Source: Natronoplasma sp964602715
GTDB lineage: Archaea; Thermoplasmatota; Thermoplasmata; Halarchaeoplasmatales; Halarchaeoplasmataceae
Direction: 5' to 3'
DNA: 64,000 nt
Assembly (NCBI GenBank): GCA_964602715.1
Contig: CAZRSB010000003.1
Location: 1-64,000, forward strand
The notes under the pieces are model-generated. The model worked only from the letters and a program-made list of their open reading frames with translations, ran no database searches and had not been told where the DNA came from. The position numbers and the translations under genes are program-made. Of the stretch, positions 43,068 through 52,618 are shown piece by piece (within the stretch, counting starts at the first letter, position 1; each line of letters starts with the position of its first letter).

Positions 43068-44816
43068 TCAATATCCCCAGAAATCCTTTTCTTTTTGTTT
43101 TATCTCCCTGATTTCTTCTAAAATTCTTTCTTCATCAAAGGTAAGGTCTAAATCTCTCAATTCTCTTGCATCACCTTCTGGAATATCCACATATAGTTCC
43201 TCCTTCTCTTCGATCTGTCTTCCAACAGTAACTCCTTCTATCGCAACCGCCACTTCCTCCCCCTGTTCTGCACAATCTAAGGATTGCTCCCCACTCCTTA
43301 TACTTCTTATCTCACCAACAACTCTACCATTATTCTTCAGGATCCTTCCCTTCGGTCTCAGATTACCGGCGAGGACCCTCACCCCTACAATAGCTGGTTT
43401 AGACATTCTAAAGACATGATCTTCTAAAATTCTAAATTTAACTGGATGCACAACCTTTTCTCTTCTTTTTTTCTCCAACTCTTTTTCCTTTTCTTCTTTC
43501 CATTCTTGATATTCTTCTACAAGTCTATAAACAACATCATTTTTAAATAAAGTTACATCTTCCTCTTTCAGTTCTTCTTTAGCCTCGGGAAGAACCCCAA
43601 CGTTGAAGGCAAGGATAACCTTCTCTAGGGGATTCTCAACTGTTGTAGCATCAGTTATGTCTTTCTTAGAAACATCTCCTACGTCTGCCCTCACTATAGG
43701 TATATCTTCTTCTTGTAGTTCGAAGGCTAACCCCTCTAAAGAGCCTATAGCATCAGCTTTGACGACTACTCCTTCATCTTCAGTTTCTATGTTAGCTTTG
43801 CTTTCTTTTTTTATCATTTCAATTATTTCTTCTAATTCTTGTTCTCTAACGACCTTGATAGGAGCTCCAGCTAAAACACCCTCACATTCCGGAGTGACCA
43901 ACTTCACCCCTGAAGCTGCACTTACCTCATCGATCTCCTGAAATTTTTCCCTAGGGTCTCGTATCTCGTCCATAGGTCTCGGTCTTAATAAAGCCTTGAC
44001 TTTAGTGTGTATAGGATTATTTTTAGTTCCTATGACGACTTCGTCTCCTTTACATATGATGCCATCGTGAATAATAGTATCAAAAGTTGTTCCAAGGCCA
44101 GTTTCTTCTTTGACTTCCAAAATAGTCCCCTCTCCTGGACCATCTTCAACTTGTATTTGATCCTCCAGATAAGTTTGAGCTAAACCGATAAGAGTCATCA
44201 ATATGTCTTCTATTCCTTCCCCTGTCTTAGCACTCATCGGCACTATCCCAATATTATTTGAAAAATTGTTGACCCTATCATATCTATCAGCAGAAAACCC
44301 TTTGTCATAAAGATCCCCTATAATCTCATATAAGGAATCAGTCATCCTACTTTTTGCATCTTCTGATTGGTTTTGTAAATTTTTAACAAAGGGTTCATCC
44401 TTTGAATTCCACCCAGGAACTTTGTCCAATTTATTTGCTCCCACAACAAAAGGTGTCTTTTCTCTCTTTAAAATATCCAAAGATTCTTTAGTTTGGGGCA
44501 TGAAGCCATCGTTTATATCCACAATCAACACTGCTAAATCAGCTAACGAGCCTCCTCTTGACCTTAGGTTTATAAAAGAATGATGACCTGGTGTGTCGAT
44601 GAACAACAGACCTGGTAGTCTAAACTCAACTTCACATCCTAGTTTAGAGCATGCCTTTTCCAATGCTTCAATGGGGACCTCAGTAGCTCCAATATGTTGA
44701 GTGATAGCACCAGCCTCTCTTTCCTGGACAGCGGTTCCTCTGATCCTATCTAAAAAAGTAGTCTTACCGTGATCAACATGTCCCAGAACGCTGACTATAG
44801 GCTGGCTAGTTCTCAT
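43068..44816 (-). CDS. infB: Translation initiation factor aIF5B (IF2-like GTPase)
   Basis: A 582-residue GTPase that joins ribosomal subunits with initiator tRNA. The G1 loop GHVDHGKTTFLD lies near residue 12. G2/G3 run through GAITQHIGATEV and IDTPGHHSF, and NKLD is the G4 box. Domains II-IV follow, including the FRMSKPAIVGVRVL region near the C terminus. Length equals archaeal aIF5B, shorter than eukaryotic eIF5B, and no intein interrupts it. The gene is upstream of mat on the same strand. The ATG overlaps no neighbour. Confidence 0.97.
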   Translation of the reverse strand: MRTSQPIVSVLGHVDHGKTTFLDRIRGTAVQEREAGAITQHIGATEVPIEALEKACSKLGCEVEFRLPGLLFIDTPGHHSFINLRSRGGSLADLAVLIVDINDGFMPQTKESLDILKREKTPFVVGANKLDKVPGWNSKDEPFVKNLQNQSEDAKSRMTDSLYEIIGDLYDKGFSADRYDRVNNFSNNIGIVPMSAKTGEGIEDILMTLIGLAQTYLEDQIQVEDGPGEGTILEVKEETGLGTTFDTIIHDGIICKGDEVVIGTKNNPIHTKVKALLRPRPMDEIRDPREKFQEIDEVSAASGVKLVTPECEGVLAGAPIKVVREQELEEIIEMIKKESKANIETEDEGVVVKADAIGSLEGLAFELQEEDIPIVRADVGDVSKKDITDATTVENPLEKVILAFNVGVLPEAKEELKEEDVTLFKNDVVYRLVEEYQEWKEEKEKELEKKRREKVVHPVKFRILEDHVFRMSKPAIVGVRVLAGNLRPKGRILKNNGRVVGEIRSIRSGEQSLDCAEQGEEVAVAIEGVTVGRQIEEKEELYVDIPEGDARELRDLDLTFDEERILEEIREIKQKEKDFWGY

Positions 44817-44874
44817 GTTTTGCCTTAAGAAGAAATGCTATATAACTCTTTTTCGATTTTGACCATAAAAAGCT

Positions 44875-45630
44875 TCAAATCTCTTTTTTCTTACCACTGT
44901 ACCAATGATGCTCTCCACGAATCTCAAAACCGAGATCCCTAGCTAGTGAGAGTGAGGGAGAGTTGTCTTTAAAAATTTGGACCGCAGGTATTAAATTCAT
45001 ATCCTTTGCATCGAGACAGAGTTTTTCAGTGATTTCTTTCGCAAAACCCATGCGACGCCAATCTTTTTTGATGTGTAACATACCAAACATGATGGTTTGA
45101 TCAGTTATAAAATGAGTCAAACTCCAACCGATCAGATCTCCATTTTTCCTTATACCATATGCTGGGCCTTTCCTAATCCTTTGTTTTATGTAATCTGTAG
45201 AGTCTGTATCAGAAAGACCCCAATAATCATTTATGATCCTCGCATCTTTGTCTTCAAGGGGTTGAATCTCGGATTCAGGAAAAATTGGCTCACGATATGT
45301 TCTTTTCAATAGCCAGGTTGGTCGGTCATCTTCTACCTCAACGACCGCTTTACTAATCTCAAAAGAAATAGGATCAACAGCGTGAAACCTGTATATTCTT
45401 CCTTCATCCAGGTTTTCTTTCAATAGTTTTTCCATTTGAACTCCATCACCTCTTATTGTTATGGTTTCATCTTTCTTTATCAATATCGCTGAAACCTTAT
45501 CATCTTTTATAGAAGCGAAAATTTCGGTATCTTTCTCTTCCAGTCTAGCCAATTGGTAGGAATTGACCACTGGTTCTTTTTGAAGATATTTCTTAACTGT
45601 TCTTTTTGATTTTGAATTTGTAACGTGCAT
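44875..45630 (-). CDS. GNAT family N-acetyltransferase
   Basis: A 251-residue protein. The N-terminal half (about 1-115) is an unassigned alpha/beta domain. The C-terminal half is a GNAT fold with the acetyl-CoA loop in HIKKDWRRMGFAKEITEKL, then NSPSLSLARDLGFEIRGEH. This resembles two-domain GCN5-type enzymes (FR47-like). The substrate is unknown; tRNA, amino acid or protein N termini are all possible. It lies 58 bases upstream of aIF5B on the same strand and may be co-transcribed. Confidence 0.87.
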   Translation of the reverse strand: MHVTNSKSKRTVKKYLQKEPVVNSYQLARLEEKDTEIFASIKDDKVSAILIKKDETITIRGDGVQMEKLLKENLDEGRIYRFHAVDPISFEISKAVVEVEDDRPTWLLKRTYREPIFPESEIQPLEDKDARIINDYWGLSDTDSTDYIKQRIRKGPAYGIRKNGDLIGWSLTHFITDQTIMFGMLHIKKDWRRMGFAKEITEKLCLDAKDMNLIPAVQIFKDNSPSLSLARDLGFEIRGEHHWYSGKKKEI

Positions 45631-45694
45631 GATTTCAAAAAAAAATAAGAGGTATTTGGTTCTTTTTGAGCGAAAATAAAAAATAACCTGTCAC

Positions 45695-46138
45695 ATGTAT
45701 CGAATGTATATGGAATCATTTGAACTTGATCTAATTTTTGCCGTACATATCCTTTTGGCTATAGCTATGGGAGGACTTATAGGATTAGAAAGGGAACACG
45801 AAAAAAAGAAACCCCAAGTTATAGCAGGAGTCCGAACATTCCCACTTACAGCTCTCTCAGGAGTACTATTTTCTTTTCTTTCGGGAGCTGTCGGCATGAG
45901 ATTTATAGAAGTGGGTGTAATTATTTTTGGAGGTTTTTCGATCATATTGGCTTATCTAAAATATGAAATCAAAACCATTGGTATCACAACTTCTGTAGCT
46001 CTCTTTATTACATTCCTTATTGGAATATATATCCAACAAGGTTACGTACTTGAAGCAGGATTTGTGACTGTTGTAGTAACTGTACTTTTATTGACCAAAG
46101 AAAGGCTGCATAAGATAGCGAGGGAACTAGGAAGATGA
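45695..46138 (+). CDS. MgtC/SapB family membrane protein
   Basis: A 147-residue protein with four or five TM helices. The hallmark GGLIGLEREHEKKKPQVIAG, then RTFPLTALSG near the N terminus identifies the MgtC/SapB family, whose members relate to magnesium homeostasis and ATP synthase control in bacteria. The C-terminal soluble domain of bacterial MgtC is missing, and only a basic helix follows (TKERLHKIARELGR). It is divergent from the GNAT gene and precedes the Pus10 operon. Confidence 0.9.
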   Translation: MYRMYMESFELDLIFAVHILLAIAMGGLIGLEREHEKKKPQVIAGVRTFPLTALSGVLFSFLSGAVGMRFIEVGVIIFGGFSIILAYLKYEIKTIGITTSVALFITFLIGIYIQQGYVLEAGFVTVVVTVLLLTKERLHKIARELGR

Positions 46139-46175
46139 ATGTGACTCAATATTTAGATAATTTTAGAAGCAAAAG

Positions 46176-46185
46176 TATAAATATA
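46176..46185 (+). promoter_or_regulatory. TATA box of the Pus10 operon
   Basis: TATAAATATA ends 21 bases before the Pus10 ATG, so transcription should start at or near the codon and the mRNA would be leaderless. Confidence 0.65.
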
Positions 46186-46206
46186 TCATAGATAAGACTA
46201 TTTTGT

Positions 46207-47445
46207 ATGAGATACAGAGACGAAATCAAAAAGGCAATAAAAGAAGATCTCTGTGATAATTGCTTTGGTAGACTATTTGCTCAACTGGGTACTGGGATCA
46301 CAAACAAGGAAAGAGGAAAAAGTCTCCGAATTTTATTTGCAATGTTTCTCTCCGATGAAAAAAGGTGTGAAATTCCTGAAGAGTCTGGTGACTGCATATT
46401 ATGCTCGAATATATTGAATGAAGTTGATAACTTAGCTGAGCTTGCGATAGAAGAACTTCAAAAATATGAATTCGATGACTTTTTGATAGGTACGAGAGTG
46501 GATCCTGAAATAGAAGAAAAAGAAGAAAATATTTGGTCGGAACTGAATTTGACTACTGGTGAACAAATAAAATCGGAATTGAATAGGAGTATAGGAAAAA
46601 GAGTTCAGGATGAACTCAAAAAAGAAGTCGATCTAGAAAAACCAGATATAAAAGCAATTATCGATACCCGTTTCGATTCCATTGAAATAGAGATATCACC
46701 TCTCTTCGTTTATGGGCGATATAAAAAACTTAGTAGAGATATACCTCAAACAAAGTGGATGTGCATAAGATGCAGAGGAAAAGGTTGTGAAAAGTGTGGT
46801 GGGAAAGGAAAGATGTATGAAAGTAGTGTAGAAGAGATCATAGGTATACCCATGATGAAAATGGTAGAAGGAGAGGATTATACTCTCCATGGACTCGGTA
46901 GAGAAGATATTGATGCTAAGATGTTAGGAAATGGAAGGCCATTTGTCATGGAGATCAAAGATCCGGTCAAACGTGAATTCGATTTCGAACAACTCAAAAG
47001 AAAAGTAAATGAAGATGGAAGAGTGAAAATAAAAGATCTAGAATACACTATAAGAGAAAAAATTCAAGAATTAAAAGATGCGAGGGCTGATAAAAGGTAT
47101 AGAGTCTATATAGGGGTAAAAAAACCGGTAGAAAGGGCAAAGTTTAAAAAGGTCATAAAGGAATTGCAGGGTCGAAATATTTCGCAAAGAACTCCTACTC
47201 GCGTTGATCATAGACGAGCGGACAAAGTAAGGAAACGTGAAGTAATTGAGATAGACTTGATCTCTCTTGAAAATGATCAGGCCGTTCTAGAACTTACATG
47301 CGAAGCAGGAACTTACGTTAAAGAATTCATCCATGGGGATGATAAAAGAACCCAGCCTAATTTGGCTGAGGTTCTTGGAATAACATGTGAAGTAAAAAAA
47401 TTAGATGTAATTGAAGTCAAATATCCTAAAGGTGAAGGAAAATGA
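46207..47445 (+). CDS. pus10: tRNA pseudouridine synthase Pus10
   Basis: A 412-residue enzyme forming pseudouridine 54 and 55 in archaeal tRNA. An N-terminal metal site (CDNCFGRLFAQLGTG, then CILCSNIL) and THUMP-like region comes first. A second Cys set (CIRCRGKGCEKCGGKGKM) precedes the catalytic domain. GLGREDIDAKMLGNGRPF holds the catalytic Asp. The length is standard. It heads a tight operon, overlapping the L21e gene by four bases. Confidence 0.95.
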   Translation: MRYRDEIKKAIKEDLCDNCFGRLFAQLGTGITNKERGKSLRILFAMFLSDEKRCEIPEESGDCILCSNILNEVDNLAELAIEELQKYEFDDFLIGTRVDPEIEEKEENIWSELNLTTGEQIKSELNRSIGKRVQDELKKEVDLEKPDIKAIIDTRFDSIEIEISPLFVYGRYKKLSRDIPQTKWMCIRCRGKGCEKCGGKGKMYESSVEEIIGIPMMKMVEGEDYTLHGLGREDIDAKMLGNGRPFVMEIKDPVKREFDFEQLKRKVNEDGRVKIKDLEYTIREKIQELKDARADKRYRVYIGVKKPVERAKFKKVIKELQGRNISQRTPTRVDHRRADKVRKREVIEIDLISLENDQAVLELTCEAGTYVKEFIHGDDKRTQPNLAEVLGITCEVKKLDVIEVKYPKGEGK

Positions 47446-47732
47446 AAAAATCTAAAGGTACCCGGCAGGGAACGCGTAAAATCCTTAGAAAAAAGCCAAG
47501 TGAAAGAGGACTCATTCCTGTAAATAGAGCCTTGCAGGAATTTGAGAAAGGTGAAGTAGTCAAAATAAAGATTGAGCCAAGCGTCCATAAAGGACAACCA
47601 CATAGACGTTTTCATGGTAGAACAGGAGAAATTAAAGGTAAGCAAGGCGACGCTTTCGTAGTTAAGGTGAAAGATGGTGGTATAGTAAAAAAGGTGATCA
47701 CTAGATCTGAACACCTTAGGAAATTGGAATGA
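47442..47732 (+). CDS. rpl21e: 50S ribosomal protein L21e
   Basis: A 96-residue protein. The basic N terminus (KKSKGTRQGTRKILRKKP) and the core IEPSVHKGQPHRRFHGRTG match L21e. It starts inside the Pus10 stop (ATGA overlap). The Pus10-L21e-RpoF-DUF655 order is conserved in euryarchaea. Confidence 0.97.
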   Translation: MKKSKGTRQGTRKILRKKPSERGLIPVNRALQEFEKGEVVKIKIEPSVHKGQPHRRFHGRTGEIKGKQGDAFVVKVKDGGIVKKVITRSEHLRKLE

Positions 47733-47745
47733 GGTGTATTCATTT

Positions 47746-48075
47746 ATGGCAAGTGATGACCCTAGATTTGTTTCGTTGGCTGAGGTGAAGGAATTGTTGA
47801 GTAAAGAGTCTGAAAAAAGAGAATTAGGGTACGAACAAACCCTTGCTTTAGGCCATGCAGAAACATTTGTTAAACTCTCAGTCGAAGAAACCAAAGAGTT
47901 GATAGGCGAACTGAAAGAAGAATTTGATTTCATCGATGAAAGAAAGGCCTATAAAATAGCCGATACGCTTCCAGAAGATAAAGATGGATTGAGGGCTGTA
48001 TTCCAGCAAGACAGATACACCCCTTCAGATGATGAAGTAGAAAAAATTATAAATACCATAAAAAAATATCTTTGA
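47746..48075 (+). CDS. rpoF: RNA polymerase subunit F (Rpb4-like)
   Basis: A 109-residue subunit that with Rpb7 forms the polymerase stalk. The helical core (LGYEQTLALGHAETFV, then LPEDKDGLRAVFQQDRY) is typical of archaeal RpoF. I start at the ATG nine bases after GAGGTG; the GTG at 47734 is an alternative that adds four residues. The gene ends four bases into the next reading frame's TTG. Confidence 0.92.
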   Translation: MASDDPRFVSLAEVKELLSKESEKRELGYEQTLALGHAETFVKLSVEETKELIGELKEEFDFIDERKAYKIADTLPEDKDGLRAVFQQDRYTPSDDEVEKIINTIKKYL

Positions 48076-48086
48076 AGGAGGAAAAT

Positions 48087-48638
48087 ATGGAGGACTATGC
48101 CTACGTACTAGATTATCTGCCAGAAGGTAGACATGATTCGAGTGATTATCAACACGAAAGCTTAGTACTAGCTTTGGGTAAAGATGAATTCAAACTTTTT
48201 GAACTCATACCAAAACAAGATAAAAACTTCCTTGTGGGTGATAGAGTTTATATTGGCAAGGATATGGATAAAAGAGAAAAAATAAAACATGTTAAAAATC
48301 GAATCAGCTGGGATAAACTTACTCACGCTGCGCAAAGTGAGGTCCCTTATATAATAGAAGACATAATTGTAAACGAAGAGGAGCGGTTTTTAGAATTTTT
48401 CAATAAAGCTCATCCTATCACTAAAAAATACCATATGCTACAATTGCTACCAGGACTTGGTAAAAAAAAGATGAATGCAGTCCTAGACGATAGGAAGAAA
48501 AATGGTGATTTTGAATCTTTTAACGATCTAAAAGAAAGAGTACCAATGCTACATAAACCCAAAAAGATGATCAGAGACAGAATTTTAGAAGAGCTCAAAG
48601 AAGAAAATGTAAAGTACAAGGTTTGGGTCGCCGAATGA
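48087..48638 (+). CDS. DUF655 family predicted RNA-binding protein
   Basis: A 183-residue protein conserved in archaea beside RpoF. The N-terminal beta-rich OB-like domain (YAYVLDYLPEGRH, then GDRVYIGKD) precedes helix-hairpin-helix units (MLQLLPGLGKKKMNAVLDDR, then FNDLKERVPML). Start at the ATG five bases after AAGGAGG; an in-frame TTG at 48072 is less likely. In many relatives an rRNA dimethyltransferase (KsgA/Dim1) gene follows; here none does. Confidence 0.9.
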   Translation: MEDYAYVLDYLPEGRHDSSDYQHESLVLALGKDEFKLFELIPKQDKNFLVGDRVYIGKDMDKREKIKHVKNRISWDKLTHAAQSEVPYIIEDIIVNEEERFLEFFNKAHPITKKYHMLQLLPGLGKKKMNAVLDDRKKNGDFESFNDLKERVPMLHKPKKMIRDRILEELKEENVKYKVWVAE

Positions 48639-48655
48639 AAGTTAAAGGGTAAAAT

Positions 48656-48823
48656 ATGTTGCAAAATACTGATATTTCTGAAAACAATTTGACTCTGGAA
48701 GCTCAGTCTGACGATTACATAACCATGTTTTTTCTGTTTGATTCCGTTTTAGAGAATAGTGAGATCCAGTCACAAACAGCCATACAATTATTTAAGAACA
48801 TCCAGAACCAAGGACTACAATAG
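48656..48823 (+). CDS. Short acidic frame, possible 55-residue protein
   Basis: Opens 18 bases after the DUF655 stop, with a weak AAAGGGT site. Composition is protein-like, with acidic and polar residues and a central hydrophobic patch (YITMFFLFDSVLE). It occupies the place where KsgA is usual but shares no visible motif with it. Possible small protein or chance frame. Confidence 0.35.
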   Translation: MLQNTDISENNLTLEAQSDDYITMFFLFDSVLENSEIQSQTAIQLFKNIQNQGLQ

Positions 48824-48889
48824 TTAAGATAATTAGCCTATTTTTTTATTCAAATCCCCAAAACTTTTATAGGATTAAACACCTTTAGT

Positions 48890-49010
48890 ATCTTGTCCGA
48901 CGTATCAATGCTTTACGTCGGACGACACATCCCACGGGATGGGATTAAAATGCACTGTAAAACCTTAAAATCTAATCCTTTAAAGATCCAGTTCCTTGGA
49001 GGAAGATAAT
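48890..49010 (+). ncRNA. Structured leader or small RNA upstream of smc
   Basis: A TATA-like CTTTTATA (48864-48871) is followed about 25 bases later by a perfect 10-bp hairpin GTCCGACGTA/TACGTCGGAC (48895-48923, nine-base loop). A second hairpin, ATCCCA/TGGGAT, spans about 48930-48946. It ends at the smc ribosome site. It could be a leader of smc mRNA or a separate RNA; no known riboswitch class was recognised. Confidence 0.4.
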
Positions 49011-49011
49011 T

Positions 49012-52000
49012 TTGCACCTTAAAAAGGTTAGGATGGAAAATTTTAAGTCATTTGGAAAGAAGATGGAGATTCCCTTCAAAAAAGGTTACACAAATATTAC
49101 TGGTCCAAATGGATCAGGGAAATCTAATATCGCAGACGCTATTTTATTCATCTTAGGTCCTAAAAGCTCTAAAGAGATAAGAGCTGGACGTCTGACAGAT
49201 CTAGTATTCAACGGAGGTAAAAATGATGAAGCCGCAGATTATTGCAAAGTGAGTCTAATCTTTGAAAATGAAGATCGTACCATTCCTCTTGATGAGGATC
49301 AAGTTACATTTACGAGAAAGGTAAAAAAGTCAAATAACGAGCAAGGATATAATTCTTATTTCTACGTAAATGGTAGATCTTCAACACTAACTGAATTTCA
49401 AGATCTATTAGCTCACGCACGTATATCCCCAGGAGGATATAACATAGTACAGCAAGGAGACATATCCAAAATCGTAGAGATGAGTTCTACAGAAAGAAGA
49501 AGAATATTAGATGATATATCCGGCATAAGTTCCTATGATGACGAGATAGAGGAAGCTGAGGAAAAGAAAGAAGAAGTAATCAACGACCTAGACAGGATAA
49601 GTATACTCCTTGATGAGATCTCTACTCAAGTAGAGGAGTTAGAAGAAGATAGGGATCAAGCTCTAAAATACCAAGAATTAAAGGATAGAGCCTCTGAAGC
49701 CGAGCAAAAGAAAACTTGGAAATTGATACAAAACACTGAAAAAAATATAGCATCAATTCAACAAGATATAAAGGACAACAAAGATCATATAGAAAAAAAG
49801 GAAGAGAAAAAGAAAGAACTTGAAAATAACATCAAAAAGCTTGTTGAAGATATCGAAAAGATAAAAAAAGAACTAAAAGAGAAGGGTAGTGAAAAAAGTA
49901 AGGAATTACAAAGGAAAATAAATGAACTTAGATTAGAAATAGGAAGAGCCGATGATAGAAAAGAGGATGCAGAGTTCACTATTGAATCTAACAAAAAGAA
50001 AAGAAAAAAATTACAAGAAAATCTGAAAGAAAGGAAAAAGGATCTAAAGGAAATAAAGGATGAAAAAAGAAGTTTAAAAGAAGAAAAAAGTGAGAAAGAA
50101 GAGAAGCTCAAAAAATTAAAAGAAAATATAGAAGAGGTAGAAGATAAACAATCTGATTCTGACGAAAGAATAAGAGACCTAAAAAAAGAAATTATTGGCT
50201 TGGAGAATAAGATCGGTGAAAAAAAAGAAAAACTCTCGAAAAAAAAGATAGAATTAGAGACGGTAAAAGATAAAATAGAAAGAATCGGTGAAGAGATAGC
50301 AGAGCTGGAAGAAGAAAAAGAAGACATCGAATTTGAAAAAAGAGAAAAAGAAATAGAACTCGAAGACATAAGTGAAAAAAATACAACTCAAAAAAATAAG
50401 CTATCTGAGCTCAAAGAAGAATTTCATAAAAAAAAGAAAAAAGAGAAAAGATTGAGAGACGATAAGGATGATCTAGAAGACAGAGTAAAAAGATTAAAAA
50501 GAAAATATGAACAGTTAAAAGCACAAAAGCATGCTGCTAAATCGGTAAAAAAAGGCTACAGCAACGCCGTTTCAAGCATATTAGAAGCTAGAGATAAGGG
50601 TCAATTAGAAGGAATACACGGCACCATTGCGGAACTAGCTGATGTAAATGATGAATACGAGGAAGCTCTAAAAGTGGCTGCAGGAGGGAGGATGCAATGT
50701 ATTGTGGTCGAGAACGACTCAGTTGCAACTGAAGCCATAGAACATTTAAAAAAGAAAAAATCTGGACGAGCGACTTTTTTACCACTAAATAAAATGAGAA
50801 GTGGACGCCCTAGAGGTAAAGCTTTAAGAACTGTTAAAACTGACAGAGCTGTAGATTTTGCCATCGAGTTAGTGGATTATGATGATAAATATGATAATGT
50901 ATTTTGGTATGTTTTTCATGATACAGTTGTGATGGAAGATATTGATTCAGCTAGAGAACAGATGGGAGGGGTGAGGATGGTCACCCTGAATGGTGAAAAG
51001 ATCGAAAAGAGCGGGGCTATGGTCGGAGGCACACTAAAAAAGAATATGATCGGGTTCAGTGCTCCAGATAGAGGCAAATTAGAGAAAGTGAGTACAGACT
51101 TGAGGAATAGTAGAGAAAATCTGAAGATGGTTGAAAATTCTTTAAATGATGTAAAAAACGAAGTCCAAAAAATACAAGATGAAATACAAGATCTAAAGAA
51201 CGAAAGTGATCAACAGCGACAATCAGAACTTGAAGCACATATCGGAAGGTTGGAATCAAAAATAAAGAAAAAGGAAAATAAGATCCAGGAGAAAAAAAAT
51301 GAAGAGAATGACCTAGAATCTAAAGAAGAAAAATTGACTAAATCAGTAGGTCATTTAGAGGATGTAATAGATAATCTCAAACAAGAAAAAGATACAATAA
51401 AAGAAAAGGTTAGAGAGATCAGCCCAGAAGAACTCTCTCAAAAATTGAGAGAACAGAAAAACAGAGAAGTGGAATTGGATAAAAAAGTGAATAAATTAGA
51501 ATCAAAACTTGACAAGAAGAAAAACGAGATAGAACATATAGAAAATAAAATACAAGATATAAAGGAGAAAAGGGAAGAGCTAGGAGAAGAGATAGAGAGA
51601 AAAAAGAGTGAGATAAAAAAATCCTTTTCCATAATAGAAGAGAAAAAATCAAAATTGGAGGAGTTAGAAAACGAAGAATCAGAAGTAGACGATGAATTGG
51701 AAGAGTTAAGAGATGAACTCGAAGAAAAAAAGGAAGAAAGACTGGAAAAAAAACATGAAATCGATCAGTTAGATACAGAGATAGAATCTAAACGAGAATT
51801 TATTATTAGTTCAAAAAGAAAGATGAGTACCGAAAAAGAAAAGCTCGAAGATTTGAAGGAAGATATAGATGAAGATATTGATTTTTCAGATAAAAAACTT
51901 CCCACAATGAAAGAACTGAAAAACACAGTTAGAAGATGTAAAAATAAGATGGAAGAACTGCAGCCAGTCAATATGAGAGCTTTAGAAGATTATGAAAAGA

Positions 52001-52617
52001 AAAAAGAAAGAAAAGAAGAACTTCAAGAAGAATTCTCAGAGCTGGAAAAACGGAAAGAAGAATTAGACAAATTGATAGAAGAATTGGACGAAAAAAAGAA
52101 AGAAGGATTATTAAAAGTAAAAGATGAGATAAACAAAAACTTCGGAAAAGTTTACGAGGAGCTATCAGATGGTGGTGAGGCACATCTAGAATTGGAAAAT
52201 CCAAATGATCCTTTTGAAGGTGGACTGACTATAAAAGCACGACCACCGGGTAAAAAGGTACATTTGATCAACGCTCTTTCTGGTGGAGAAAAAAGCCTAG
52301 TGTCTATGGCATTTATTTTTTCTATCCAGATATATGATCCCTCTCCATTTTATCTTTTAGATGAGATTGATCAAAATCTAGATGCAGTTAACGCCGAAAA
52401 TGTTGCAAAAATGATAAAAGATAATTCGAAAAGCGCACAGTTCATACAGATATCACTAAGAAAAGTCACCTTGAAAAAATCTGACCATATCATTGGCGTA
52501 ACTATAAACGACGATGGTATATCAGATGTGATCATGAAAGTAAATATAGGTGAAGAAGAAGAAAAAGATCTTCCCGAGCTTTCAGATGTTAGTGGACTAA
52601 AACCAGAGGTGAATTGA
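49012..52617 (+). CDS. smc: Chromosome segregation protein SMC
   Basis: A 1201-residue condensin ATPase with a TTG start after GGAGG. Walker A GPNGSGKSN sits near residue 33. Two coiled-coil arms are separated by a hinge (about 515-690, with EGIHGTIAELADVNDEYEEA and GGAMVGG-like GAMVGGTLK). The C-terminal head has LSGGEKSLVSMAF and Walker B FYLLDEIDQNLD. All functional residues are present. It is coupled to ScpA, one base after its stop. It loads on chromosomes with ScpA. Confidence 0.97.
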   Translation: MHLKKVRMENFKSFGKKMEIPFKKGYTNITGPNGSGKSNIADAILFILGPKSSKEIRAGRLTDLVFNGGKNDEAADYCKVSLIFENEDRTIPLDEDQVTFTRKVKKSNNEQGYNSYFYVNGRSSTLTEFQDLLAHARISPGGYNIVQQGDISKIVEMSSTERRRILDDISGISSYDDEIEEAEEKKEEVINDLDRISILLDEISTQVEELEEDRDQALKYQELKDRASEAEQKKTWKLIQNTEKNIASIQQDIKDNKDHIEKKEEKKKELENNIKKLVEDIEKIKKELKEKGSEKSKELQRKINELRLEIGRADDRKEDAEFTIESNKKKRKKLQENLKERKKDLKEIKDEKRSLKEEKSEKEEKLKKLKENIEEVEDKQSDSDERIRDLKKEIIGLENKIGEKKEKLSKKKIELETVKDKIERIGEEIAELEEEKEDIEFEKREKEIELEDISEKNTTQKNKLSELKEEFHKKKKKEKRLRDDKDDLEDRVKRLKRKYEQLKAQKHAAKSVKKGYSNAVSSILEARDKGQLEGIHGTIAELADVNDEYEEALKVAAGGRMQCIVVENDSVATEAIEHLKKKKSGRATFLPLNKMRSGRPRGKALRTVKTDRAVDFAIELVDYDDKYDNVFWYVFHDTVVMEDIDSAREQMGGVRMVTLNGEKIEKSGAMVGGTLKKNMIGFSAPDRGKLEKVSTDLRNSRENLKMVENSLNDVKNEVQKIQDEIQDLKNESDQQRQSELEAHIGRLESKIKKKENKIQEKKNEENDLESKEEKLTKSVGHLEDVIDNLKQEKDTIKEKVREISPEELSQKLREQKNREVELDKKVNKLESKLDKKKNEIEHIENKIQDIKEKREELGEEIERKKSEIKKSFSIIEEKKSKLEELENEESEVDDELEELRDELEEKKEERLEKKHEIDQLDTEIESKREFIISSKRKMSTEKEKLEDLKEDIDEDIDFSDKKLPTMKELKNTVRRCKNKMEELQPVNMRALEDYEKKKERKEELQEEFSELEKRKEELDKLIEELDEKKKEGLLKVKDEINKNFGKVYEELSDGGEAHLELENPNDPFEGGLTIKARPPGKKVHLINALSGGEKSLVSMAFIFSIQIYDPSPFYLLDEIDQNLDAVNAENVAKMIKDNSKSAQFIQISLRKVTLKKSDHIIGVTINDDGISDVIMKVNIGEEEEKDLPELSDVSGLKPEVN

Positions 52618-52618
52618 C

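Noticed and set aside
42976..43419. Open plus-strand frame starting before the aIF5B stop
   Set aside because: Most of it lies antisense to the clearly real aIF5B gene, and its Ser/Leu-rich composition is that of a shadow frame.
49785..52204. Ser/Phe-rich minus-strand frames inside smc
   Set aside because: Antisense of Glu/Lys coiled-coil codons in smc; a known source of shadow frames.
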